Assembly: GCF_028583425.1 (NCBI RefSeq)
Contig: NC_072793.1
Coordinates: 103,959,689 to 104,023,688, forward strand
Direction of reading: 5' to 3'
DNA from: Eublepharis macularius
Taxonomy: Eukaryota; Chordata; Lepidosauria; Squamata; Eublepharidae
Length of the DNA stretch: 64,000 nt
A program made the translations under genes and the position numbers. A model generated the notes under the pieces. It had not been told where the DNA came from and did not search any database. It worked only from the letters and a program-made list of their open reading frames with translations. Of the stretch, positions 58,401-63,962 are shown in pieces (the first letter of the stretch is position 1; every line of letters starts with the position of its first letter).

Positions 58401-60306
58401 ATTCATCATCAAAATGTTAAAAAAAAACATTAGAGTTTACTTTTATTCTAAGGAAGAATTAAGAGTTCCTTTTGTAACTCTACTAGCTTGACCCAGCACA
58501 AACAGGAAGTATGGGCTTCCTTGTTCATATTAATGAATAGAGAACCTCTATGCCATGAGAAGGAAGAACAGACTTTGCCCTTGAACAGGAAGGGGTGCCA
58601 CAGGACACAGGAGCTCCTCTATGAACCTTTGGATCAGGATTCAGAAATCTAGGAACTTTTACTCATATTGGAGTGCAGCAACGGGCAGCCTAAAGGCATA
58701 ATCCAAATCCCCAAATGGAAGACATTTCATTCTCCGCGTGTATTACGTTGAAATGGCTTTAGGAACAACAAGAACATGCCCACCGAAGCTCTTTCACATG
58801 GTGAAGGAGCAAAGTGGGGAGTTGATAATTTTCACTCCTGCTACATTCCCTTACCCTGCACTGAATCCTGCTCCAAAAGGTCCTCCAACATCATGGAGAT
58901 GTTTTGGGGGGTCTCACAAAGGGCTGGGAAGGAAAGGTGGGAGAAGCAGAAACACCTTGATATGCACATAGTATTTCATATGCAACCTATTGGAACCTGG
59001 CCATGAGGCCAAAATGTTCTTTTTTTATCCATCAGCTTCACTTGACTTCTGCTTCCCATGCAGCCAGCATTAATCAAAAATAATGATGCAAATAATCCTT
59101 AATAATGGACTACGCCAAATACAGCTAGAAAAAAAACCCTCTTCACATTTTTCAGCAATGGCCAGGGCATATCTAAATATTTTAGTCCCAAGTATTACCT
59201 GCAAAATTAGTACAAATCATGGCTTTCTGACAATGCAGACTTTCTCACAAGTACATCTGTCAGGAAAGGAACCAACAATATAGTGCATTTAAACAGAAAT
59301 TCCAGACTATTCTACCCAATAGCTGAAAAAATGACTTCACAAAATATAGGTAGCTTAGGAGCTCATTGCAGTGAATGCAAGGATATCTCCAGGAAATAAC
59401 CATAGAACATTCCGAGATAGCTATTTCTCACATGCTAAAATGTGATATCCGTCCTTTTCAGTGAAACTAAGGGCCTAGTACTGCTAGTTACAATATAAAA
59501 TGTTAAGTTATTAGTTTCTTTGTGCTGCATTCTTACAACAGCAACTTGGCAAACTAACCACAAAAACTCTGCAATCCACTATATAAGATGAAGACTGCAT
59601 TTTTAATAAAATACGTAATTTGATAGAGCATAGATCTGTAGTAAAACTGGCATGGTTCAGGAGGATGCTTTCATAAAGGGATAAGAGCTGTAATTTACAG
59701 CACTGTTTACTGTATGAATTTCTTGTTTTCTAATTTCTGTCATCCAGTTCTTGCATTTTTTCTTATACTGTTTCTATTGCATTGTTTTATAACTCTGTAA
59801 TTCAATGTTATTACAATCTCTTATACTGTATGTCTTATACTGTTCCAATTGCATTCCTGAATTGTAGAACTTGTGAGACAGGTAGACTACAAATAAAGTA
59901 AAAAAAATAAACAAATTCATATATACCAGTATACCAACCAGTATATATACCACCTGTTAATGTATACCAACTGCCATAAAGGAATGGCACTGGCTCCCTC
60001 TTTAGATACAGACTTTCCAAAAGATATACCTGAGAACCTTCTTCATTATAATGCCTTGCATTTCGGAACATTAATCTCATATCTTCTATCATTCCCTCCT
60101 CCCCTGAGTACTTGTCACTGCGGATGTTATGTTCTATTATCTTCAAATCCATCGGTTCCAAGATGATTTTGTAGTAATCTGGATAGTCTTTTTTGGAAGG
60201 TTTCACCATAAACAGCTCACACAGTCTTCGGCCAGTTCCTGGCTCTCGTGCATCAAGGACAACGTTGTATAAAATTTTCATTCGCTGTTTCTTTATATTC
60301 TTTTTG
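22023..60306 (-). CDS. PBRM1: PBRM1 (polybromo-1, BAF180), 3' two thirds, 17 exons
   Basis: PBRM1 is the bromodomain-rich subunit that directs the PBAF (SWI/SNF) remodeller to acetylated chromatin in the nucleus. The window holds 17 consecutive coding exons on the minus strand, listed one by one. Every junction has GT...AG ends and the phases fit. Joined, they give about 1,172 residues plus stop. From N to C the order is bromodomain 4, bromodomain 5, bromodomain 6, a Lys/Glu-rich linker, two BAH domains, an acidic segment, an HMG box, a Gln/Pro-rich region and the conserved C-terminus ending NIRQAYNIENV. Human PBRM1 is 1,689 residues in its long form, so about 517 N-terminal residues (bromodomains 1-3) lie to the right of 64000. 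No frameshift or stop interrupts the exons. The introns carry most of the transposons of the window. Confidence 0.97.
22196..22861 (-). other. PBRM1 intron W16-W17
   Basis: Contains a retroposon 3' end on the minus strand (plus strand ttatatcctgtcctccccaa near 22580) and a C-run at 22811-22822. Nothing else is recognised. Confidence 0.5.
22862..23078 (-). CDS. PBRM1: PBRM1 exon W16: Pro-rich region and C-terminal domain
   Basis: Acceptor tactgttccag, donor G|gtaagt. It reads MGILGPPGQQAPPPYPGQNP, then PVIQQPTTPMFVSPPPKTQR, then LLHSEAYLKYIEGLSADSNS and ISKWDQTLS. The second half is the strongly conserved C-terminal module. Confidence 0.97.
24218..24285 (-). CDS. PBRM1: PBRM1 exon W15: 68-base small exon
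   Basis: Acceptor ttttgaaatacag, donor CAA|gtaagt. It reads VIGQNVPSIVGTQAPGSPFG and QQ after completing a Gly codon. Phase 1 in, phase 0 out. It is too short for an open-frame search. The pyrimidine tract before the acceptor is weak. Confidence 0.93.
24480..24965 (+). mobile_element. LINE 3' UTR-like fragment
   Basis: Ends in tccactttgagtctcagtga then gaaaggcggactacaatgac and an A-rich tail (aaaataaaataaac). Related tails occur at 5843-5935, 27420-27560, 38560-38670, 49200-49372 and 59700-59905. The last-but-one belongs to a CR1/L3 element, so these are probably CR1-type ends. No coding part is left. Confidence 0.5.
25529..25675 (-). CDS. PBRM1: PBRM1 exon W14: Pro/Gly-rich region
   Basis: Acceptor gtccttcaag, donor G|gtaaga. 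It reads MIGGYPPVLPPLQGPVDGIV, then SMSSMQPLHPGVPPPHQLPP, then GMPGIPPQ. It is 49 codons long with both ends in phase 1, so it can be skipped in frame. The region is low-complexity and probably disordered. Confidence 0.95.
25676..28743 (-). other. PBRM1 intron W13-W14, left part
   Basis: AT-rich. A worn tRNA-SINE-like stretch in reverse (27100-27340, with gacttgaactagggagct) and a LINE tail (27420-27560) are visible. I see no exon-like coding. Confidence 0.5.
28744..28828. mobile_element. 85-bp palindromic MITE
   Basis: The left arm gcgcaatcctaagcagagtt actually pairs base for base with the right arm aactctgcttaggattgcac, with about 37 bp per arm and a short loop (ctgaaatca). Partial relatives are at 3424-3545 and near 11106, so the family is dispersed in this genome. 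Confidence 0.75.
29197..29405 (-). mobile_element. tRNA-headed SINE, second family
   Basis: The plus strand reads aaaactgccttataatgagt, cagaccatcagcctatcaag, cctgctacctgatcctttta and gggactgaacttggaacctt. The last is a B-box complement, so the tRNA-like head is on the right and the element on the minus strand. A head fragment of the same family is at 17895. Confidence 0.6.
29700..29864 (-). CDS. PBRM1: PBRM1 exon W13: Gln-rich cassette exon
   Basis: Acceptor acttttgcag, donor G|gtaaaa. It encodes 55 codons: ERAAKVAEQQERERAAQQQQ, then QNSSPRAGTPVGALMG, then PPPTPMGMLNPQLTPVP. The length is a multiple of three and both ends are in phase 1, so skipping keeps the frame. Human PBRM1 has long and short forms differing by this 55-residue block, so alternative use here is likely (inference). 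Confidence 0.95.
29865..32490 (-). other. PBRM1 intron W12-W13, main part
   Basis: About 2.6 kb of AT-rich intron. Open frames up to 140 residues occur on the minus strand at 31935-32357, but their composition and lack of similarity suggest chance. No repeat was named. Confidence 0.5.
32497..32705 (-). mobile_element. 5S-rRNA-derived SINE
   Basis: The best 5S head of the four copies. On the minus strand it reads cctgatcttgtcagatctcc, aaagctaagcagggttggcc and ttcattagtaattgaatgag. The body ggcaggcaatggcaaaccaa follows, and the tail contains ccataagtcagctatgactt. Confidence 0.75.
33440..33641 (-). CDS. PBRM1: PBRM1 exon W12: HMG box
   Basis: Acceptor tttcccgtag, donor G|gtaagt. It reads STPKSAKGNVKKEGSKRKIN, then the HMG-box core MSGYILFSSEMRAVIKAQHP, then FGELSRLVGTEWRNLEASKK, ending AEYE. 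The box binds DNA non-specifically in the family. It ends in phase 1, the same phase as the next two exons. Confidence 0.97.
33800..34270. repeat. GC-richer, pyrimidine-rich block of unknown origin
   Basis: The plus strand is full of cct, ctgcc and cagctc runs (for example gctccctgctgccccagcct) and stands out from the AT-rich intron. It could be an old LTR or other mobile DNA. No ends or coding were found. Confidence 0.35.
34922..35132 (-). CDS. PBRM1: PBRM1 exon W11: coiled segment and acidic region
   Basis: Acceptor ctgtttcag, donor CAG|gtagta. It reads KPIVPQKEPSPLLEKKIQQL, a short probable coiled coil, then a strongly acidic run (EGGDEDIEEIGEEEGEVAEA), then DIMPYTPPQ. Ends in phase 0, just before the HMG-box exon. 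Confidence 0.96.
35490..36122. other. GC-rich block next to LTR-like unit
   Basis: About 630 bp, much more GC-rich than the rest of the intron. It has a 225-residue open frame on the minus strand (35478-36155) and a 168-residue one on the plus strand. Neither resembles a protein I know; both look like by-products of GC richness. Just before 36123 is a G-rich tract (aagggtggggttggggcagg) that could be a polypurine tract. It may be the 3' part of a retroelement. Confidence 0.35.
36123..36896 (+). mobile_element. Possible LTR of a retroelement
   Basis: The 774-bp unit begins TGTGACAACCC and ends AATGGTACA. A poly(A) signal AATAAA sits at 36853-36858, about 40 bp from the end. A G-rich tract precedes it. 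The flanks gggca and gggtc do not form a clear target duplication, so it may be one end of a truncated element. No gag or pol sequence was seen. Confidence 0.4.
37548..37725 (+). mobile_element. tRNA-derived SINE
   Basis: Contains gtcagtgtggtgtaatggtc (A-box region), gcatgctgagtgaccgtaga, cagcctaacctaccttacat, gatcaatgcaagccactttc and agtccccactggacagaaag. Same family as 5961-6171, somewhat older. Confidence 0.7.
37956..38139 (-). CDS. PBRM1: PBRM1 exon W10: end of BAH domain 2
   Basis: Acceptor ctttttatag, donor AG|gtagaa. It reads KCAVLSFKDFLSCRPTEISE, then KFKGLKRFSLSAKVVDDEIY, ending YF(R). Phase 1 in, phase 2 out. Confidence 0.97.
39257..39414 (-). CDS. PBRM1: PBRM1 exon W9: BAH domain 2
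   Basis: Acceptor gtttttcag, donor G|gtaatt. It reads IEKMWVRDGAAYFFGPIFIH, then PEETEHEPTKMFYKKEVFLS, ending CPMTCIL. Phase 2 in, phase 1 out. Two changes from human are visible (VWV to MWV, YFY to YFF). Confidence 0.97.
39577..39722 (-). CDS. PBRM1: PBRM1 exon W8: start of BAH domain 2
   Basis: Acceptor tctgtacag, donor AG|gtatgc. It reads DKEDVPVEMSNGEPGCHYYE, then NDMWLKVGDCVFIKSHGLVR and PRVGR. Phase 0 in, phase 2 out. Highly conserved. Confidence 0.96.
40081..40347 (-). CDS. PBRM1: PBRM1 exon W7: end of BAH 1 and inter-BAH linker
   Basis: Acceptor attcaacag, donor AAG|gtaaaa. It reads EYFKLCPENFRDEDVYVCES to close BAH 1, then IKLWTMPISSVRFVPRDVPL, then a fast-changing acidic linker (DEEKHTETLEESKVGDSVLS). 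It has 89 codons with both ends in phase 0, so it could be skipped in frame. The linker differs clearly from the mammalian one, as expected for a disordered segment. Confidence 0.96.
40533..40622. repeat. Two G homopolymer runs
   Basis: Runs of about a dozen G occur near 40533-40542 and 40610-40621, in the intron before exon W7. Similar C or G runs are at 4374, 16142 and 22811. They are likely to be length-variable. Confidence 0.8.
40828..40985 (-). CDS. PBRM1: PBRM1 exon W6: BAH domain 1
   Basis: Acceptor cattttag, donor AAG|gtaaga. The reading is EKWLYGCWFYRPNETFHLAT and then RKFLEKEVFKSDYYNKIPVN, ending KCVVMFVK. Phase 1 in, phase 0 out. This exon was hidden because its open frame has no internal start codon of useful length. 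The intron before it holds the palindromic AT-rich element and a short hairpin. Confidence 0.96.
40986..42397 (-). other. PBRM1 intron W5-W6, right of exon W6
   Basis: AT-rich with a G-rich patch (41520-41610). From about 41935 to 42240 there is GC-richer DNA ending in a poly(A)-signal-like ggtaaataaagtttat. That might be LTR-derived, but I found no matching ends or flanks. Confidence 0.4.
42398..43114. mobile_element. AT-rich DNA element with GATTTAAATC palindromes
   Basis: The left end cagggtggatttgatttaaa and right end, read in reverse aagagtggataaaaatcaat, are imperfect inverted repeats. The first 80 bp repeat gatttaaatc or aatcgattt many times, and the last 100 bp repeat aaatccaatttaaatt. 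The middle is unique and has no coding. It looks like a non-autonomous DNA transposon with palindromic sub-terminal repeats. Confidence 0.6.
43805..44032. repeat. Imperfect inverted repeat pair
   Basis: The left segment (ccgcttttccttatctttgc, 43818 on) pairs imperfectly with the right segment (gcaaagaaaagcggaaaaag, 44000 on). Arms are about 40 bp, spaced by 140 bp containing purine-rich gaggaaaggggagggagg. It may be the core of another fold-back element. Confidence 0.45.
44494..44526. repeat. Perfect 14-bp hairpin
   Basis: taccccaaaatacc, then a 5-base loop ttaac, then the exact reverse complement ggtattttggggta. It lies within the PBRM1 intron between exons W5 and W6. Confidence 0.8.
45043..45228 (-). 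CDS. PBRM1: PBRM1 exon W5: linker and start of BAH domain 1
   Basis: The exon starts EAEKSEDTSGGSGLSSLHRT and goes on to SFKNSMYHVGDYVYVEP, the first strand of BAH domain 1, ending at ERLWEDSA. The donor is a strong G|gtaagg. The acceptor, gttgaaataag|AA, has a poor pyrimidine tract, so it may rely on a distal branch site or enhancers. Confidence 0.94.
46150..49372 (+). mobile_element. CR1/L3-type LINE, long decayed copy
   Basis: Plus-strand frames give, in order, endonuclease pieces LCNARSINNKTKMLQDYLAA (46457 on) and VLGDFNIHADD (46861-46890); a linker with APWFSEELHQKKWSLRRLER; reverse-transcriptase pieces LDPCPSWLVKASSEGIQDHL and SSYHPVSNLPFLGKVTERAV (47165-48043); LDLTAAFD near 48090; and the catalytic box YADDTQLFL (48331-48357). 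Later parts are RLDYCNSFYARLPLG and PVLHQLHWLPVEFQIRFKVL (48544-48987). At least four frame changes or stops break it, so it is inactive. It inserted in a PBRM1 intron opposite to transcription. It ends ggatgggcggtttataaatt then an AAT-repeat tail. Confidence 0.88.
49373..49446. repeat. (AAT)n microsatellite at LINE tail
   Basis: About 70 bp of ata/aat repeats with three aac interruptions, directly at the 3' end of the CR1 copy. It probably grew from the LINE's own short tail repeat. Confidence 0.95.
50352..50992. mobile_element. Non-autonomous hAT element, 641 bp
   Basis: The left end tagacatgggcac and the right end, read in reverse tagagatgggtatg, are inverted repeats with further pairing inward (gaaccacg on both sides). 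Flanks atgtacag (50344-50351) and atgtagcc (50993-51000) share the first five bases of an 8-bp duplication. Open frames inside are short and unlike transposase. Its ends differ from those of the hATs at 4527 and 4700. Confidence 0.7.
51076..51287 (-). CDS. PBRM1: PBRM1 exon W4: end of bromodomain 6 and charged linker
   Basis: Acceptor cctttaag, donor G|gtaact. It reads TDSEIFEDAVELQQFFIKIR, which closes bromodomain 6. A Lys/Glu-rich, probably helical linker follows (KEKKEKLPKEMEEDKLKREE). Phase 2 in, phase 1 out. Confidence 0.96.
51760..52500. other. Intron DNA with repeat fragment at 52395-52500
   Basis: Most is unremarkable. From 52395 the sequence agtagccattttctccaggt to acctggaggctggcaaccct looks like an interspersed repeat common in lizard introns. 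This family recognition is from memory of general pattern and is tentative. Confidence 0.4.
52590..54130 (+). pseudogene. hAT-superfamily transposase relic
   Basis: Four open frames line up as parts of one hAT transposase. First comes VYDREMEQRTTAQEG with NVPVVCAYITTEEGNVFLAE (52748-53047). Next is HLVTDNAANVSKRRRNLEEQ with TYGCSAHLLHLLAKD (52984-53301), the TDNA-N and GCSAH-L-L blocks of hAT RNase H-like cores. Third is LSILKPISEALNKIQKNT (53301-53525). Last is the C-terminal dimerisation part ASSAGIERIFSSFGLIHSKL and RNRLG (53779-54129). Frames shift near 53000, 53300 and 53550 and have stops, so no active protein can be made. Terminal repeats were not found. It lies antisense in a PBRM1 intron. 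Confidence 0.8.
54131..55648 (-). other. PBRM1 intron W3-W4, right part
   Basis: Between the hAT relic and exon W3. An atatggcttcggccggaaaa run followed by aataaacatattattatt (near 54323) resembles a retroposon tail. An aataaacc near 54662 may belong to another worn element. No coding seen. Confidence 0.4.
55649..56291 (-). CDS. PBRM1: PBRM1 exon W3: bromodomain 5 and most of 6
   Basis: The largest exon (643 bases). Acceptor catttag, donor AG|gtaagt. After RKTGISPKKSKY it carries bromodomain 5, with LPDYYLTIKKPVDMEKI and the pocket segment NNACTYNEPESLIYKD. Bromodomain 6 follows, from PNVTLLIQELIHNLF to FEVLERARRMN. Sequence is almost the same as mammalian PBRM1; changes are conservative (for example VDMEKI for MDMEKI). 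The single exon covering two domains matches the known vertebrate gene structure. Confidence 0.97.
56292..57356 (-). other. PBRM1 intron W2-W3, left part
   Basis: AT-rich intron, purine-rich near 56530-56580. No gene or repeat recognised. Confidence 0.5.
57357..57800. mobile_element. MITE-like element with short inverted ends
   Basis: Begins gggttggatccagtaag and ends ggcaagatccaaccc, so the outer 10 bases are exact inverted repeats. The body is GC-richer than the intron and non-coding. Partial relatives (gctggatccaaccttgtgtg near 24024, ggactggatctagcccacca near 26948) occur in other introns. Confidence 0.55.
58293..58398 (-). CDS. PBRM1: PBRM1 exon W2: end of bromodomain 4 and linker
   Basis: Acceptor gatgaatag, donor A|gtaagg. 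It translates to VYNDAHILEKILKDKRKELG and on to a linker with LIEDEEVASPKLKL. It is a 106-base exon in phase 0 to 1. The first residues finish the last helix of bromodomain 4. The linker is acidic, as in mammals, with a few residue changes. Confidence 0.95.
59700..59910 (+). mobile_element. LINE 3' end fragment
   Basis: Ends in ttgtgagacaggtagactac then aaataaagtaaaaaaaataa. The layout matches the CR1-type tails noted at 24480 and 49200. Confidence 0.45.
60030..60306 (-). CDS. PBRM1: PBRM1 exon W1: bromodomain 4, first part
   Basis: Acceptor cctaacag before 60306; donor CAG|gtatat after 60030. The exon enters with one base finishing a Ser codon, then KKNIKKQRMKILYNVVLDAR. It holds the bromodomain core YPDYYKIILEPMDL and the acetyl-lysine pocket segment FRNARHYNEEGSQ with the conserved Asn. 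It ends in phase 0. Reading past the donor adds a spurious tail that must be removed. Confidence 0.97.
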
Positions 60307-61129
60307 CTGTTAGGATTGAAGAGTAATAATTACTCATACAACAAGAATACTATGTAGTAAATGTGACTCTTCAATTATACATCAATTTTGATGTTTGTAT
60401 GTCTTGACAAACAAAAAATAGCACTGAGAAGATGTATAATGTAACCCGTTTAAGAGGCCATCCTGTTCAGAGATGGTTTTGATACCTCTTTTCCATTATA
60501 ATGGCTAGTATAAAAAGCAAACAAACAGATAAGCTGATAAACTGACACAATGGTAGTGAAAGTACTATGTTTCATGAAAAAAAAGCCTTTTCTAATTTTA
60601 AGACAACAGGTCCTCACATTTAAAACTTTTTTCAACCAAGCAAGTGAAGAATTTCTTAGCCCTATTACCCTACAGCTGCAAACCCATTTTTTGTTTTACA
60701 GCTTGGGTATCCAGATCTCAAGTAGATAGCAGGTGCTGTGGGCCAAGAAATCATCTCCACATGTTATTCATCAACATGTGAAAAATGGCTCTATTTTCTC
60801 ATCTATGTTTACTCACTGGATTGTCTATTATTATGGCTTGCCACGTTCTAGAGTTGAACCTTGGAAGTCAGAACAGGAACTGAAGTTTCTCAATTAAAAA
60901 CATGGAGGGAAAAGCATTAGAAACCTGCCTTTCTGCAGGTTCTTCTGTTTGCACATGGGTGGGGAATAATTTCTGACAATTCTCCCTTCCTCCTGTATCT
61001 CCTCTCCATACACAGCATTCCTGGGGGTGGCTTTTTGGGACAGAGGCATAGGAGACTGCAATGTGAATGAGAAGATGAATAAAAGCCAATATCTGGATGC
61101 AACTAATTTTTCATTTTAATAATACTTTT
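60307..61129 (-). other. PBRM1 intron upstream of exon W1
   Basis: AT-rich DNA with no exon. The preceding PBRM1 exon (which should end with AG to make the split Ser codon) was not found up to 64000. Confidence 0.6.
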
Positions 61130-62800
61130 TTATAAACCTAAAAGAAAGTATCCCCTTCTTGGATACACACCTTAATGCAGTGAGGGGGTTTGAGTATGTC
61201 AGTGAAGCTGAGAGCAACACCGCCAGCAGCACAGGCCTGGTCAAGAGTCTAAATTTCTGGAAGAGTCACTCAAGGCGGAATGGTCAAAGCTGAGATAGCA
61301 GACTAAGATGCATCCACCCCCTTCAAGATTCAATGGTCACATCAGCAGAAGAGAAATGAATGTTCCAATGGTGATGGAAGTGGAAGAATCCTTGAAGGCT
61401 AGCTACTGGGCAGCAGCAGTAGTGGAAGGTGACACTGGCAGAGGATCTCTCACAGACAACGGCAGTGTCACTTCAACTAACCCTGGTTAGTACTGTGAAG
61501 CAGAAGAAGGCAATGGTAAACCACTTCTGCTAATCTCTTACCTTGAAAACCCTATGACGAGACAGTCCAAAATGAAAACAGATATAATGCTAGAAGATAG
61601 GACCCCCAGGTCAGATGGCACTCAATTGGGATGGCTACTGGGGAAGAGCCGAGGACAAGTACGAATAGCACTATTCTTAATGATGGGACTGGATTAAAGC
61701 AGAAAGGACGTCCAGTTGCGGATGTGAATAGATGCAAAAGGAACGTCCAAAGCAGTGCGACACACATAATAGGAACATGGAACGTGAGAAGTATGAAAAC
61801 AAGTAAGCTAGACATTGTAAAACAAGAAATGGAACGTTTAAACATTGCAGTCCTGGGTGTGAGTGAACTAATGTGGACCGACTCAGGACATTTCCAGTCA
61901 GAAAATCACACAGTGTTTTACTGTGGAAATGAACTCAAAAGAAATGGTGTTGCTCTAATAGTGAGGTGAGACATAGGACAAGCAGTCAAGAGCTACAACG
62001 CAAAGTCTAACCGAGTAATATCAATCAGACTTCAGGGAAAGCCTGTTCACATAACCATCATTCAAGTTTATGCTCCAACTACGGCTGCTGAAGAGGAAGA
62101 AATAGAAAACTTTTATGCAAGTGTCCAAGAAGAAATTGACCACACACCTAAACAAGATATGCTGATAATCATAGGCGACTGGAATGCAAAAGTAGGCGAT
62201 AAAGCAGAATCAAACATAGTTGGAAAATTTGGATTAGGATCACGAAATGAAGCAGGAGAGCGGCTCACAGAATTTTGTGAAGCCAACAACCTGTTCATTG
62301 CTAATACATGTTTCAGGCAACCAAAAAGACGATTGTATATGCGGAAATCACCAGGTGACCAATACAGGAACCAAACAGATTACATAATTGGAAGCAATAG
62401 ATGGAGAAGCTCTATTCTCTCAGCTAAAACAAGACCAGGAGCTAATTGCGATACAGATCATGAGTTGTTAATATCAAAAATTAGAATAAAGCTGAAGAGA
62501 AACACTAAACGAATCATAGTGCCAAAATACAATCTAAAATGACAAGACTAAAGCTATCGTACTTTGGTCACATTATGAGAAGACAAGATTCTCTGGAAAA
62601 GTCAATAATGCTAGGAAAAGTGGAAGGCAGCAGGAAAAGCGGAAGACCTAAAACGAGGTGGCTTGACTCAATAAAAGAAGCCACATCCTCCAGTTTGCAG
62701 GATCTGAGTAGGTCTGTTAGCGATAGAACGTTTTGGAGGTCTTTCATTCATAGGGTCGCCATAGATCGGAAATGACTTGATGGCACATAATACACACAAA
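61130..62800 (+). mobile_element. BovB (RTE) LINE with internal deletion
   Basis: The 5' part (61130-61630) is UTR-like. The endonuclease frame runs from 61631 to 62542 with a single in-frame stop, TGA at 61967-61969. It contains IIGTWNVRSMKTSKLD, IQVYAPTTAAEEEE, MLIIIGDWNAKVGD, RNEAGERLTEFCEANNLFIA and RPGANCDTDHELLISK, the catalytic blocks of RTE endonuclease. At about 62540 the sequence jumps straight to the extreme C-terminus (LKLSYFGHIMRRQDSLEKSI, GRPKTRWLDSIKEA, FIHRVAIDRK). The whole reverse transcriptase is therefore missing. The 3' end is gggtcgccatagatcggaaa then a short acacac-like tail. Confidence 0.88.
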
Positions 62801-63746
62801 AGAAAGGATCTCATGATGGGGTGACAAGAGCATACTGGTTAAGCTGCATTACTAGTCATAACCACATCTTTGTCAATAGCGACATAAGTTCATTAAAAAA
62901 TGAAACAAACAAAAAAATATTCATAGACAGCCCACAAAGATATGAAAGAAGCTAATATGTGATCTAGGGTGGGGGAGTTATTTACTGCACCATATGAAAG
63001 TTAGCAACACACATTGCTGCTATTTAAAAGGCAAAATTTAAAAATTATCACAATAGATGTACAGCCAGGAAGTATGTGGAAAGGAAAGTTGCTTCCCCCT
63101 CGCCCTCATCAACCAGGACAAACATCTTGTTTATCAGTACGTAATATAGTTATTTTAACTTCTAGGATTACTAGTACATGTGAGACACTTTAACAAAAGG
63201 GCTATGTTTTTTCAAATATATTTCAACTCCAATGTTGGTAACTTTTGACTTTAATAATGACTTTACAACATTCTAAGTCTGATGAAATTTTTTTTTTAAT
63301 TCCAAATATTTTTCAAACTCCAATGTGTTCAAAGGGATAAGGGAAATATATCTTGTTCCCTAAAATACTTATAATTTCAAACTTTTAAAAACCCTTTAAA
63401 ACATATTTATTATATTTGGTAGCTCAAAACACTAAGTATTGTTGCTGGTAATGAAAACAAAGAAAACCCTTTTGAATTGTTATTAACCAATCACAGCCAA
63501 TAAAGCCATATTTATTAACAATGATAACAATGTATCAATTGTTATTAAATAATCATGGCCAATAAAGCCATATTTAGCTGCCTGTATGAGAAAATAGCCA
63601 GTATTTTAAACTGAAAAAATGTATCAATTAAACATATCAAATTTTATACTATGTTAACCAGAGAGTGATTATTTTTGCCACGGTGTTGGAAACAGATAGA
63701 GTTTATATCTGGCTTAAAATGATTGAAAATTAAATGAAATAACTGC
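62801..63746 (-). other. PBRM1 intron, nothing recognised
   Basis: AT-rich. A short near-duplicate occurs: aatcacagccaataaagcca near 63490 and aatcatggccaataaagcca near 63551, a diverged tandem of about 61 bp. Confidence 0.5.
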
Positions 63747-63962
63747 AGCAGCCTTAATGGCCCAGGCTAGCCTAAAATCATCAGAGCTTGAAAGCAGGAT
63801 TGGCCATGGTTAGTACTTGGGTGGGAATACCAAGGATGATTAGGGTTTCTGTATCAGGGAAAGCAATGGCAAACCACCTCTGCCCATCTCTTGCCTTGAA
63901 AACCCCATGAAGGGTCACCATGAGTCAGCTGCTACTTGAGGGCACTTTATTATTATTATTTA
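63747..63962 (+). mobile_element. 5S-rRNA-derived SINE
   Basis: The head reads catcagagcttgaaagcagg, then attggccatggttagtactt and gggtgggaataccaagg, close to 5S rRNA. The body is aaagcaatggcaaaccacct with tcttgccttgaaaaccccat. The tail gggtcaccatgagtcagctg, then tgagggcactttattatt, resembles the BovB 3' end. A short ATT repeat closes it. Confidence 0.8.

Noticed and set aside
59835..60029. Tail following the bromodomain 4 frame
   Set aside because: It lies past the CAG|gtatat donor; the true continuation VYNDAHILEK is in the exon at 58293-58398.
63747..63962. A genuine 5S rRNA gene
   Set aside because: Only the head is 5S-like, it is diverged, and it is followed by a SINE body and LINE-like tail, with more copies elsewhere.
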